A stretch of DNA of 64,000 nucleotides from Mycobacterium genavense ATCC 51234 (lineage in GTDB: Bacteria; Actinomycetota; Actinomycetes; Mycobacteriales; Mycobacteriaceae). Below, piece after piece: positions 36,122 to 44,414 of the stretch. Position 1 is the first letter of the stretch. Each line of letters begins with the position of its first letter. Position numbers and translations under genes: made by a program. The DNA lies in the NCBI RefSeq assembly GCF_000526915.1, contig NZ_JAGZ01000014.1:38324-102323 (forward strand), written 5' to 3'. The notes beneath the pieces were generated by a model. The model had not been told where the DNA came from. It did no database searches and saw only the letters and a program-made list of their open reading frames with translations.

Positions 36122-37291
36122 TCAGCCTCGATTCTCGATCTCGACGCCGAACCGCTCCCGGAACGGCCGGAATTCGGCGTGCAGCGCGTGGAGGTCTTCG
36201 CCGATGTCGATCAACAGCTGTGTGGAGTAGCGGAACTTGCCGTAGCGGTCGCCGTGATTGTTGGCCAGGTAGTCGCGCATCGCGGACTCGGCTTCCGGCG
36301 TGACCTGCCGGCCGGCGAACGCGTAGTAGCGCTGCACCGTGCCGACTTGGTCGGCGATGAAGTCGGTGTAGCGGACGTGCAGGATGCGCGGATCGTCCAC
36401 CATGGGATTGCTCATCGTGTTGGCAACCCCGGCGCGGGTCAACTCCAGGTGCATCTTCGCCAGGGCGTGCAGGTCGACGTGCCCGACCATGCCTTCGGCG
36501 ATGTCGGCCATCATCATGGTGCGAGACGCCGCGACCTGAACCGGGTCGCGGTGCAGCCAGACCAGGGTGGCGTCGGGGTAGGTCTCGAACATCTCCTTGA
36601 GCCGGAAGCCGTGAAAACCCTTCAGCACCCAGTACTTCCGCAGCCGGGCGTATTGCAGCTGTTGCAGCATGGCCTTGTGCAGGCGGTACTGCGCGGCCGC
36701 GTCGGTGGCCAGGCCGCCGACCAGTGACTGCATCGGCACCCGCCACCACGTCGTCGGCGTCATCACCCAGAAGTCGAAGGCCCAGGTGCGTTCGTCCTCG
36801 GGCAACCCGTCACCGAGCATGTCGTTGTAGGGGTGGCTGTGCAGCCATTTGGGCATCTTCGTGTTGATCTCGCGCCAGTCCGCGTCGGCTTGTTCGCGGC
36901 GTGGGTCGTCCGAGGCGGCCAGCCCCGGCGGCGGTGACGGGTACATTACCTCCCAGAAGCGCAACGCCCGCCCGTGTGGGTCCACGGACATCAGGGCGTG
37001 CATCAACGTTGTCCCCGAACGTGGTTCGCCGGTCACGAACATCGGCGCCTCGATCACTTCGTCGCCGATCGGGTAGCGGTTGCGGTCTGCGATGAATTCC
37101 AGCCGCGAGGTGAGCAGCCAGTGGCACACCCGCGTTGCTTCACGGACTCCGTCGGCGTCCATGCCGAGGCCGTTCAGGTGGCCGGCGGCGACGGTGAAGC
37201 GCTCCGGCAGCGTGGGATCGCTGTAGTCGTGCAATCCGGTTTCGGCCTCCGCGGCGCGTAGCAGCTCTGCGGCGTCGAGTTGGGCGCTCAC
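36122..37291 (-). CDS. Sulfotransferase family protein
   Basis: This 389-residue protein has the PAPS 5'-phosphosulfate loop FVTGEPRSGTTLMHALMS and the 3'-phosphate site LVWLHRDPVQVAASRTMM, defining a type 3 sulfotransferase like many in mycobacteria. It would transfer sulfate from PAPS to an unknown lipid or steroid-like acceptor. The GTG start overlaps the stop of the upstream LLM oxidoreductase gene, so the two are coupled. The frame is intact. This pair is absent from the equivalent Rv0045c-ino1 interval of M. tuberculosis. Confidence 0.9.
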   Translation of the reverse strand: MSAQLDAAELLRAAEAETGLHDYSDPTLPERFTVAAGHLNGLGMDADGVREATRVCHWLLTSRLEFIADRNRYPIGDEVIEAPMFVTGEPRSGTTLMHALMSVDPHGRALRFWEVMYPSPPPGLAASDDPRREQADADWREINTKMPKWLHSHPYNDMLGDGLPEDERTWAFDFWVMTPTTWWRVPMQSLVGGLATDAAAQYRLHKAMLQQLQYARLRKYWVLKGFHGFRLKEMFETYPDATLVWLHRDPVQVAASRTMMMADIAEGMVGHVDLHALAKMHLELTRAGVANTMSNPMVDDPRILHVRYTDFIADQVGTVQRYYAFAGRQVTPEAESAMRDYLANNHGDRYGKFRYSTQLLIDIGEDLHALHAEFRPFRERFGVEIENRG

Positions 37292-38405
37292 GACAGCTCC
37301 CCGCACAACTGCATCAATTCGTCTTCTGCGGCAAGGACATTCGCGGCCGATGCGGCCAAATAGCCCATACCGGCCATGGCGCCGTAGTCGAGGATCTTGG
37401 GCACCCGCAGGCCCGTGTCCACGTAGGTCTGATGGTCATGGCCACCTGGCGGGGGGTGCCGTGCGGGACGACGGCAAGCAGCATCTCCGGCTGCACGTCG
37501 TCGAGGAACGCCAGGATCCGCTCGCGGGTGAGCACCGCGGGGTCGATGTCCTGGAACCCGCGCCAACTCGGGCCCATCGGGTGTTCAAAGCCAAAGCCGC
37601 CCAATGTCTCTGCGGAAACTTGCAACAGGAAGGCCTTGACCAGCGGCGCCAGCAGGATCTCGGCGAGCTCGTCTTCGTTGGCGCCTATCAGGCAGATCTG
37701 CATGAAGCCCGGCGTGATCGCCATCGGGTCGCGGCCGGCGTGCTCGGCGGATTTCCTTACCGCCGAGAGCATCTCGGCGTAGTGCTCCGGGGTCCAGGCG
37801 CCGGCGGGGCACCCGCCGTCGGCGTGGCGGCCGGCGATGTCGAGCATGCGCGGGCCGCTGGCGCCGATCCAGATCTGCGGCGGTTTCCCGCCATACCGCT
37901 CGGTGTCCAAGCGGGCGTGGTGCAGCGTGTAGAACTGTCCGTCGAAGTCGACGGGACCGTCGCTGCACCACAGCAGCTTTATCACCGTCAGGGCTTCCTC
38001 GAATCGGCTGACCGGCCGGGAGAAGTCGAAGCCGTACGGCAGCGTGTTCTCGCTCTCGCCGCTGCCCAGGCCCCCGGCGAGGTGGTCGATGGTCAGCGCG
38101 GTCTGAGCCAGCAGTGCGGGGTGGCGTCGCACGGTGTCGACGACCGCGCTGACCAGTGGCACCCGGTCGGTCAGCACGGCGGCCGCGGCCGCGGCCGCGA
38201 CGGACAGGCTGTCGAGGTGGCGATGCGGTGACGGCGACGCCGTGGCGAGGTCGGTGAATTCGGGCGTCCAGATCGAGTCCGGCCAGAAGTTGACCATGTG
38301 ATCGGGCAGCCAGATCGAGTGGTAGCGCCCGCTGTCGAACTCGGTGAGGTGGGACATGTCCAGGGGCAGGGTGGTGCGCAGGAACGCGGCGGGCCGAACT
38401 TTCAT
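37288..38405 (-). pseudogene. LLM-class F420-dependent oxidoreductase, 3' frameshift
   Basis: This luciferase-like TIM barrel has about 370 codons (YHSIWLPDHMVNFWPDSIWT, then PPQIWIGASGPRMLDIAGRH, a typical F420 family phrase). Most of the barrel is intact. A frameshift near 37440, after VVPHGTPRQVA, displaces the last 50 or so residues, which in the other frame read HDHQTYVDTGLRVPKILDYG and end LMQLCGELS. Its stop overlaps the sulfotransferase start. The product might fold partly. It could act with the sulfotransferase on one substrate, which is inference from coupling only. Confidence 0.82.
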
Positions 38406-38509
38406 CCGTGACTGGGCCTGACTCGTCGAGGGAGGGGCGCTCCGCGTAATGCTAAGCGACTGCACAGCACGCCGTTCGCGTTATGGCCGGCACGCGGCCG
38501 TACAAAAAG

Positions 38510-38558
38510 GAGTGTGCGGTGAGGTCGCCCTTCTGAAAAGCGACCTCACCGCACACTC
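38510..38558 (-). terminator. Intrinsic terminator of padR-ino1
   Basis: A perfect 19-bp inverted repeat (arms 38510-38528 and 38540-38558, 11-base loop) is followed on the minus strand by CTTTTTG. It lies 70 bases after the ino1 stop. A second weaker hairpin (38569-38576 with 38589-38596) precedes it. Perfect stems with a T run are rare in mycobacteria. Confidence 0.85.
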
Positions 38559-38628
38559 GATGAGTGAACCGAACCGCCCGGTGTTATCCGGTTCGGCAAT
38601 GCACCGCACGGCGGCGCACTCGTCAGAA

Positions 38629-39735
38629 CTAATCAGCGGCGATGAACTGCTCGAGCTGCGCGCGCGCGATGTCGTCGGGCAGCTGCTGCGGCGGGCTCTT
38701 CATCAGGTAAGCCGACGCCGGGATGACCGGTCCGCCGATGCCGCGATCCTTGGCGATCTTGGCTGCCCGCACCGCGTCGATGATGACACCGGCCGAGTTC
38801 GGCGAGTCCCACACCTCGAGCTTGTACTCCAAATTCAGCGGCACGTCACCAAACGCCCGGCCCTCCAGCCGCACGTAGGCCCACTTGCGGTCGTCGAGCC
38901 ACCCCACGTGGTCGGACGGTCCGATGTGCACGTCCTTGGTCTTGAACTCACGCTGCAGGTTGCTGGTGACGGCCTGCGTCTTGGAGATCTTCTTGGACTC
39001 CAGCCGCTCGCGCTCGAGCATGTTGAGGAAGTCCATGTTGCCGCCGACGTTGAGCTGCATGGTGCGGTCCAACTGCACGCCGCGGTCCTCGAACAGCTTG
39101 GCCATCACGCGGTGCGTGATCGTCGCGCCGACCTGGCTCTTGATGTCGTCACCGACGATCGGCACACCGGCGTCGGCAAACTTCTTGGCCCACACCGGAT
39201 CCGACGCGATGAAGACCGGCAACGCGTTGACGAACGCCACACCGGCGTCGATCGCGCACTGCGCGTAGAATTTGTCGGCCTCCTCGGAGCCCACCGGCAG
39301 GTAGGACACCAGGACGTCGACCTTGGCCTCCTTGAGCACCTGGACCACGTCGACGGCCTCGGCGTCGGACACCTCGATCGTGTCGGCGTAGTACTTGCCG
39401 ATGCCGTCGAGCGTCGGTCCGCGCTGCACCGTCACGTTGGTCGGGGGCACGTCGGCGATCTTGATCGTGTTGTTCTCCGACGCGAAGATCGCTTCCGAGA
39501 GGTCGAAGCCGACCTTCTTGGCGTCCACGTCGAAGGCGGCCACGAACTTCACGTCGCGGACGTGGTACTGGCCGAACTTCACGTGCATCAGCCCGGGTAC
39601 GGTCGATGTCTCGTCGGCGTTCTGGTAGTACTGCACGCCCTGAACCAGCGAGGACGCGCAGTTACCGACGCCGACAATGGCGACTCGCACCTCGTCCTGC
39701 GCCTCAGGCGCCCGCGAAGGCTGGTGCTGACTCAT
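38629..39735 (-). CDS. ino1: Inositol-1-phosphate synthase
   Basis: This 368-residue enzyme converts glucose-6-phosphate to L-myo-inositol-1-phosphate with NAD. It is the first step to phosphatidylinositol, mannosylated lipids and mycothiol. The NAD loop GVGNCASSLVQG is near the N-terminus. The conserved core includes VGDDIKSQVGATITHRVMAK and LNVGGNMDFLNML. It matches Rv0046c (367 residues). The start at MSQHQPSR is preceded by AGGAGAA. It lies 49 bases downstream of padR in one operon and ends at a strong terminator. The frame is intact, as expected for an essential gene. Confidence 0.97.
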   Translation of the reverse strand: MSQHQPSRAPEAQDEVRVAIVGVGNCASSLVQGVQYYQNADETSTVPGLMHVKFGQYHVRDVKFVAAFDVDAKKVGFDLSEAIFASENNTIKIADVPPTNVTVQRGPTLDGIGKYYADTIEVSDAEAVDVVQVLKEAKVDVLVSYLPVGSEEADKFYAQCAIDAGVAFVNALPVFIASDPVWAKKFADAGVPIVGDDIKSQVGATITHRVMAKLFEDRGVQLDRTMQLNVGGNMDFLNMLERERLESKKISKTQAVTSNLQREFKTKDVHIGPSDHVGWLDDRKWAYVRLEGRAFGDVPLNLEYKLEVWDSPNSAGVIIDAVRAAKIAKDRGIGGPVIPASAYLMKSPPQQLPDDIARAQLEQFIAAD

Positions 39736-39784
39736 AGGGCGTTCTCCTAACCTCAATTACCTATGTCTCGAATGTCTTGGTGAT

Positions 39785-40327
39785 CTACGTCTGTTCGGTG
39801 AGCCCGCGTGCCGCGCGCTCGGCGGCGATGAGCTCGTTGAGCCACTTGACCTCGCGCTCGCTGGACTCCAGCCCGAGTTGGTGCAGTTGGCGCGTGTAGC
39901 GGTCGAGTGAACTGCTGGCCCGTGCGATGGCTTCACGCAGACCCTCCCGGCGTTCCTCGACCTGACGGCGGCGGCCCTCTAGAATCCGCATCCGCGCTTC
40001 CGCCGGCGTGCGGTTGAAGAACGCCAGGTGTACTCCGAACCCGTCGTCGGTGTAGTTGTGTGGACCGGTGTCGGCCACCAACTCACCGAATCGCTGACGA
40101 CCCTTTTCGGTCAGCTCGTAGACCCGCCGGGCCCGCCGGACTGGGGTACCGGCCGGCGCGGCATTCTCGGCAATCAACCCATCCGCCTGCATCCGCCGCA
40201 GCGCCGGATAGAGCGAACCGTACGAAAACGCGCGGAACGCACCAAGTAGGCCGGTGAGCCGTTTGCGCAGCTCATAGCCATGCATCGGCGATTCGATCAA
40301 GAGCCCAAGGATGGCAAGCTCCAGCAT
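39785..40327 (-). CDS. PadR-family regulator (Rv0047c)
   Basis: This 180-residue winged-helix protein has an N-terminal PadR domain (LAILGLLIESPMHGYELRKR, then RRMQADGLIAENAAPAG) and a C-terminal coiled-coil dimerisation region of the Vir type. It matches Rv0047c, which lies upstream of ino1 and is thought to repress it. A strong ribosome site (GGAGGTGA) precedes the ATG. It is probably autoregulated through palindromes in its promoter. Confidence 0.92.
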   Translation of the reverse strand: MLELAILGLLIESPMHGYELRKRLTGLLGAFRAFSYGSLYPALRRMQADGLIAENAAPAGTPVRRARRVYELTEKGRQRFGELVADTGPHNYTDDGFGVHLAFFNRTPAEARMRILEGRRRQVEERREGLREAIARASSSLDRYTRQLHQLGLESSEREVKWLNELIAAERAARGLTEQT

Positions 40328-40345
40328 CGAGTCACCTCCTTTGCA

Positions 40346-40406
40346 TAACTGGTTACTTCCGGCCGACGCGTCGCGTAATAGTATCGCGCCGATATATTTG
40401 TCACAA
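40346..40406 (-). promoter_or_regulatory. padR-ino1 promoter with candidate operators
   Basis: On the minus strand TTGTGA (40406-40401) and TACTAT (40383-40378) are spaced by exactly 17 bases. The perfect palindrome CGACGCGTCG (40364-40373) overlaps the expected start. The inverted repeat TAACTGGTTA (40346-40355) lies in the leader. Both are placed well for PadR binding. Confidence 0.6.
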
Positions 40407-40429
40407 CACTACCTGGGGTCGGCATATCG

Positions 40430-40620
40430 CGCCGAGTGTGCGCAGGCTGCCGGGCTTTCGGTGTGCGCCGACGTTTTTCGGTGGGCGTCCAGGGTGGCGA
40501 CACACCGGGCTCGACAGCCGTGATCGCCCACCGAAAACCGTGACAGCACACGCAATGCCCGGGCGACACAGTCAACGCCGTGAGCGCACACCCACAGTCG
40601 TGGGCGCACACCCAGCCTCA
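40430..40620. repeat. 20-bp-phased inverted repeat array
   Basis: Five degenerate units of TGAGCGCACA type begin at 40521, 40541, 40561, 40581 and 40601, exactly 20 bases apart. Oppositely oriented units (GTGTGCGC or GTGGGCGT) lie at 40435, 40461 and 40481. A perfect 13-bp inverted repeat (40475-40487 with 40525-40537) joins the halves around a centre near 40506. No protein is encoded here. Confidence 0.75.
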
Positions 40621-41329
40621 GTTGGAGGGGTAATTCACCCGCTTGGGAGTGCCGTCACCGGCGAAATCGATCGAACCGCTGCCGTACTCGCCGGAGACGT
40701 ACACCGACAGGGTCAGCGTTCCGGGGGCGGTCGGGTCGTCCCAGCCGCCGCGGTAGTCGTAGTCCAGCACCCGTCGGTCGTCGGACGGGTCCGGGCGATA
40801 GAAGCTGGCATAAGTGGGGTAGACGAGCAGTCGATAGCCGATGGTGTCGCCGAACTTCTTCCGGGCCTGCTCCAGCAGACCGGTCATTCCGCCCAGCGAT
40901 TGCAGTTGCTTGGGCGGAGTCAGCACCACGGCCGCGACGCCGTCCGGCTTCGCGCCCGGGTCGCTGGTGAAGTCCAGCGGTGAGCTGGTGTTGCCATACA
41001 GCCCCCAGCCCAAACCAATGCCGAACAAAACCGACACCACCAGTGCGGCGATCGCGATGCCGCGCGCGGACCGCCGGCACCGCCTTCGACTTTGCCGCAC
41101 GCAGCCGCGTCGGGGTACTGCCCTGAAGACCCGACACCAGCAGCGTGAGGTCACCCAGTGTCACGGCATTGGTGGCCTTGCTGACCCGCTCGCGGTGTTC
41201 CACGCCGGACAGCTCACCGTCGGCGAGCGCGTTGTCCAGCATCGCGCAGGTATCTTGCCGGTCGGTGTCCTTGGCGCGCGTCGCGGTGGTCACTCCGCCG
41301 CCAAGTGGTGCGCCCAGCCATTTCGCCAT
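40618..41329 (-). pseudogene. DUF1707 membrane protein (Rv0048c-like), frameshifted
   Basis: The N-terminus carries a DUF1707 domain (RAKDTDRQDTCAMLDNALAD, then GELSGVEHRERVSKATNAVT). After a frame break near 41080, a membrane helix (GIAIAALVVSVLFGIGLGWG) and an extracytoplasmic domain ending GDGTPKRVNYPSN follow. The gene would encode about 237 residues, against 289 in Rv0048c. The missing length suggests a deletion beside the frameshift. Function is unknown. Confidence 0.78.
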
Positions 41330-41428
41330 GGAGTGATCGTAGAAGTCACCTGTTGTTACCGCGGTGCAGCGGTGCCGACAGCCTCGGTTGCGTATCGGCG
41401 GTGCCGAGGGAGACGTACTCTGGTCAAC

Positions 41429-41854
41429 GTGCGACTGCAGCGGCAAGTGGTGGATTACGCGCTTCGGCGGCGCTCGTTGCTGGCCGAGGTGTACTCGGGC
41501 CGCACGGGCGTGACCGAGGTCTGCGATGCGAACCCCTATTTGCTGCGCGCCGCGAAATTTCACGGCAAAACCAGCCAGGTGATGTGCCCGATCTGCCGAA
41601 AGGAACAGCTGACCCTCGTGTCGTGGGTGTTCGGCGATCACCTGGGTCCGGTATCGGGTTCGGCCCGTACCGCCGAAGAGCTGGTGCTGCTGGCGATGAA
41701 GTTCACCGAGTTCTCGGTTCACGTGGTCGAGGTCTGCCGAACCTGCAGCTGGAACCACCTAGTCAAGTCGTATGTGCTCGGTGCGGAGCGCCCGCCCAAG
41801 GGCACCCGCGGCCCGCGGACCGCACGCAACGGCGCCAGCGCGGCCATTGAATAA
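41429..41854 (+). CDS. DUF5318-type zinc-ribbon protein (Rv0049)
   Basis: This 141-residue protein has two CxxC pairs (VMCPICRKE and VCRTCSWNH), suggesting a zinc ribbon, and matches Rv0049. The start is GTG (RLQRQVVDYALRRRSLLAEV). The end overlaps the start of ponA1 by 8 bases. It is probably cotranscribed with ponA1 but its role is unknown. The frame is intact. Confidence 0.85.
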   Translation: MRLQRQVVDYALRRRSLLAEVYSGRTGVTEVCDANPYLLRAAKFHGKTSQVMCPICRKEQLTLVSWVFGDHLGPVSGSARTAEELVLLAMKFTEFSVHVVEVCRTCSWNHLVKSYVLGAERPPKGTRGPRTARNGASAAIE

Positions 41855-44414
41855 CGAAGGGCGCCACGATCAGTCGCCCGACGACCCGAGCAGGTCCGCG
41901 ACTGAACGTTTGAGCAAGCAACCCAACGCCGAGCGTCCGGACGACTCCGAGCGCCCGGTGCAGCGCACCGACGCCGGGACCCGTCGACGTGTTCCTCCCG
42001 ACGACCGGCAGACGACGATCCTGCCGCCGGTCGGCGACGACGGCGCTGCCCGGCGGTCCGACGCCATCGACGAGGTCAGGGCCGCGCTGGGCGGCCCCGG
42101 CTCCAGGGCCCAGCCCCGCGACCCGATCGAGCAGGTGAAGGCCGCCCTCGACGGCCGGCGATCGTCCGGGCCGCCGCGGCGTGATCGTCCGCTGTCGGGT
42201 CGCCCACCGGAAGGCCCGCCCCCTCCGGGACGGCCCGGCGACGTCGGCGGCCCCGACGTGCCAAGCCACCGGGCTCGCGGGTCGGGTGTCGACTGGAGCT
42301 GGGTCGACCAGATCAACTGGCGGTGGGTGCGGCGCGCGGCCTACCTGTCCGCGGCGGTCCTGGTGCTGTTGCCGATCGTCACCTTCGCGATGGCGTATTT
42401 CATCGTCGACATTCCCAAGCCGGGCAACATTCGCACCAACCAGGTGTCGACCATCCTGGCCAGCGACGGTTCGGAGATCGCGAAGATCGTTCCGCCCGAA
42501 GGTAATCGGGTTGACGTCAACATCAACCAGGTGCCGGTGCACGTTCGTCAGGCCGTCATCGCCGCCGAAGACCGCAACTTTTATTCGAACCCGGGGTTCG
42601 ACTTCAGGGGCTTTGTGCGGGCGGTGGAGAACAACCTGTTCGGCAACGGCGATCTGCAGGGCGGGTCGACGATCACGCAGCAGTACGTGAAGAACGCGCT
42701 CGTCGGCTCCGCGCAGCACGGGTTCGCCGGCCTGCTGCGTAAGGCCAAGGAACTCGTCATCGCCACCAAGATGTCGGGGGAGTGGTCCAAAGACGAAGTG
42801 CTACAGGCCTACCTGAACATCATCTACTTCGGCCGGGGTGCCTATGGGATTTCCGCGGCGTCCAAGGCCTATTTCGACAAACCCGTCGACCAGCTCACCG
42901 TGTCCGAGGGTGCGCTGTTGGCGGCGCTGATCCGCCGGCCGTCCTCGCTCGACCCGGCCGTGGATCCCAAGGGCGCCGAGGCGCGGTGGAACTGGGTGCT
43001 CGACGGCATGGTGGAAACCAAGGCGCTATCGCCGAGCGATCGTGCGGCACAGCAATTTCCCCAGACCGTCCCGTCCGATCAGGCGCGGGCGCAGAACCAG
43101 ACCACCGGCCCCAGTGGCCTGATCGAACGTCAGGTCACCAAAGAGCTGATGGAGCTGTTCAACATCGACGAGCAGACCTTGAACACGCAGGGCCTGCAGG
43201 TGACGACGACGATCGACCCGAAGGCTCAGCAGGCCGCGGAGAAGGCCGTGTCGAAATATCTTGACGGACAAGACCCCGACATGCGTTCGGCGGTGGTGTC
43301 CATCGACCCGCACACCGGCGCCATCCGCGCCTACTACGGGGGTCCGGACGCCAACGGGTTCGACTTCGCTCAGGCCGGGCTGCAGACCGGCTCGTCGTTC
43401 AAGGTGTTCGCATTGGTGGCCGCCCTGCAGCAGGGCATCGGGTTGGGCTACCAGGTCGACAGCTCGCCGCTGACCGTAGACGGCATCAAGATCACGAACG
43501 TCGACGGCGAGAATTGCGGCACCTGCAATATCGCCGAGGCGCTCAAGATGTCGCTGAACACGGCCTACTACCGGCTGATGCTCAAGCTGAAGAACGGACC
43601 TTCCGCCGTCGCCGATGCCGCGCACCAGGCCGGCATCGCCAAGAGCTTCCCCGGTGTTCCGCACACTCTGTCCGAGGACGGCAAGGGCGGGCCGCCGAAC
43701 AACGGAATCGTGTTGGGCCAGTATCAAAGTCGGCCGATCGACATGGCTTCGGCATACGCCACCCTGGCCGCCTCCGGTGTGTACCATCCGCCGCACCTGG
43801 TGCAAAAGGTCGTCAACGCCGAAGGGCAGGTGCTGTTCGACGCCGGCAACTCGGACAAGGGTGCCGAGCAGCGCATCGACAAAGCGGTCGCCGACAACAC
43901 CACCGCGGCCATGCAGCCGATCGCCGCCTATTCGCGCGGCCACGCCCTGTCTGGCGGCCGCCCGTCGGCGGCCAAGACGGGCACGGTGCAGCTGGGCGAC
44001 ACCCAGGCCAACAAGGACGCGTGGATGGTCGGCTACACCCCGTCGTTGTCGACGGCGGTCTGGGTGGGAACCGTGCAGGACAACGTTCCGCTGGTAACCG
44101 CTTCGGGCGCAGAGGTTTACGGCTCGGGCCTGCCGTCGGACATCTGGAAGTCGACGATGGACGGCGCGCTGAAGGGCACGCCCAACGAGTCCTTCCCCAA
44201 GCCGACCGAGATCGGTGGTTACGCGGGGGTGCCCGCCCCGCCGCCTCCGCCGCCACCCGCGGTGACCGTCATCCAGCCCACGATCGAGGTGGCCCCGGGC
44301 ATCACCATCCCGGTGGGTCCGCCGACGACGATCACGGGGGCGCCGCCGCCACCACCGGGACAGGCACCACCGCCTGAACCGGCCCCGCCACCGTTCGGGC
44401 AACCGCCACCGTGA
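41847..44414 (+). CDS. ponA1: Bifunctional penicillin-binding protein PonA1
   Basis: This class A PBP of 855 residues polymerises and crosslinks peptidoglycan at the growing pole. It has a disordered N-terminal cytoplasmic region, one membrane helix near residue 175 and a GT51 transglycosylase (AAEDRNFYSNPGFDF, GGSTITQQYVKN). A transpeptidase follows with SxxK in TGSSFKVF, SLN in MSLNTAYY and KTG in AAKTGTVQ. A Pro-rich C-terminal tail is present. A TTG start overlapping Rv0049 gives the full cytoplasmic domain known in mycobacteria; a later start is possible. Two similar motifs (DAIDEVRAALGG, PIEQVKAALDG) repeat in the N-terminal part. The end overlaps Rv0051. The frame is intact. Confidence 0.95.
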   Translation: MNNEGRHDQSPDDPSRSATERLSKQPNAERPDDSERPVQRTDAGTRRRVPPDDRQTTILPPVGDDGAARRSDAIDEVRAALGGPGSRAQPRDPIEQVKAALDGRRSSGPPRRDRPLSGRPPEGPPPPGRPGDVGGPDVPSHRARGSGVDWSWVDQINWRWVRRAAYLSAAVLVLLPIVTFAMAYFIVDIPKPGNIRTNQVSTILASDGSEIAKIVPPEGNRVDVNINQVPVHVRQAVIAAEDRNFYSNPGFDFRGFVRAVENNLFGNGDLQGGSTITQQYVKNALVGSAQHGFAGLLRKAKELVIATKMSGEWSKDEVLQAYLNIIYFGRGAYGISAASKAYFDKPVDQLTVSEGALLAALIRRPSSLDPAVDPKGAEARWNWVLDGMVETKALSPSDRAAQQFPQTVPSDQARAQNQTTGPSGLIERQVTKELMELFNIDEQTLNTQGLQVTTTIDPKAQQAAEKAVSKYLDGQDPDMRSAVVSIDPHTGAIRAYYGGPDANGFDFAQAGLQTGSSFKVFALVAALQQGIGLGYQVDSSPLTVDGIKITNVDGENCGTCNIAEALKMSLNTAYYRLMLKLKNGPSAVADAAHQAGIAKSFPGVPHTLSEDGKGGPPNNGIVLGQYQSRPIDMASAYATLAASGVYHPPHLVQKVVNAEGQVLFDAGNSDKGAEQRIDKAVADNTTAAMQPIAAYSRGHALSGGRPSAAKTGTVQLGDTQANKDAWMVGYTPSLSTAVWVGTVQDNVPLVTASGAEVYGSGLPSDIWKSTMDGALKGTPNESFPKPTEIGGYAGVPAPPPPPPPAVTVIQPTIEVAPGITIPVGPPTTITGAPPPPPGQAPPPEPAPPPFGQPPP

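Noticed and set aside
38449..39750. Plus-strand frame of 433 codons opposite ino1
   Set aside because: His/Leu/Val-rich shadow; ino1 is conserved and intact.
40430..40620. CRISPR array reading of the phased repeats
   Set aside because: Units are short, degenerate, in both orientations and lack unique spacers; no cas genes lie nearby.
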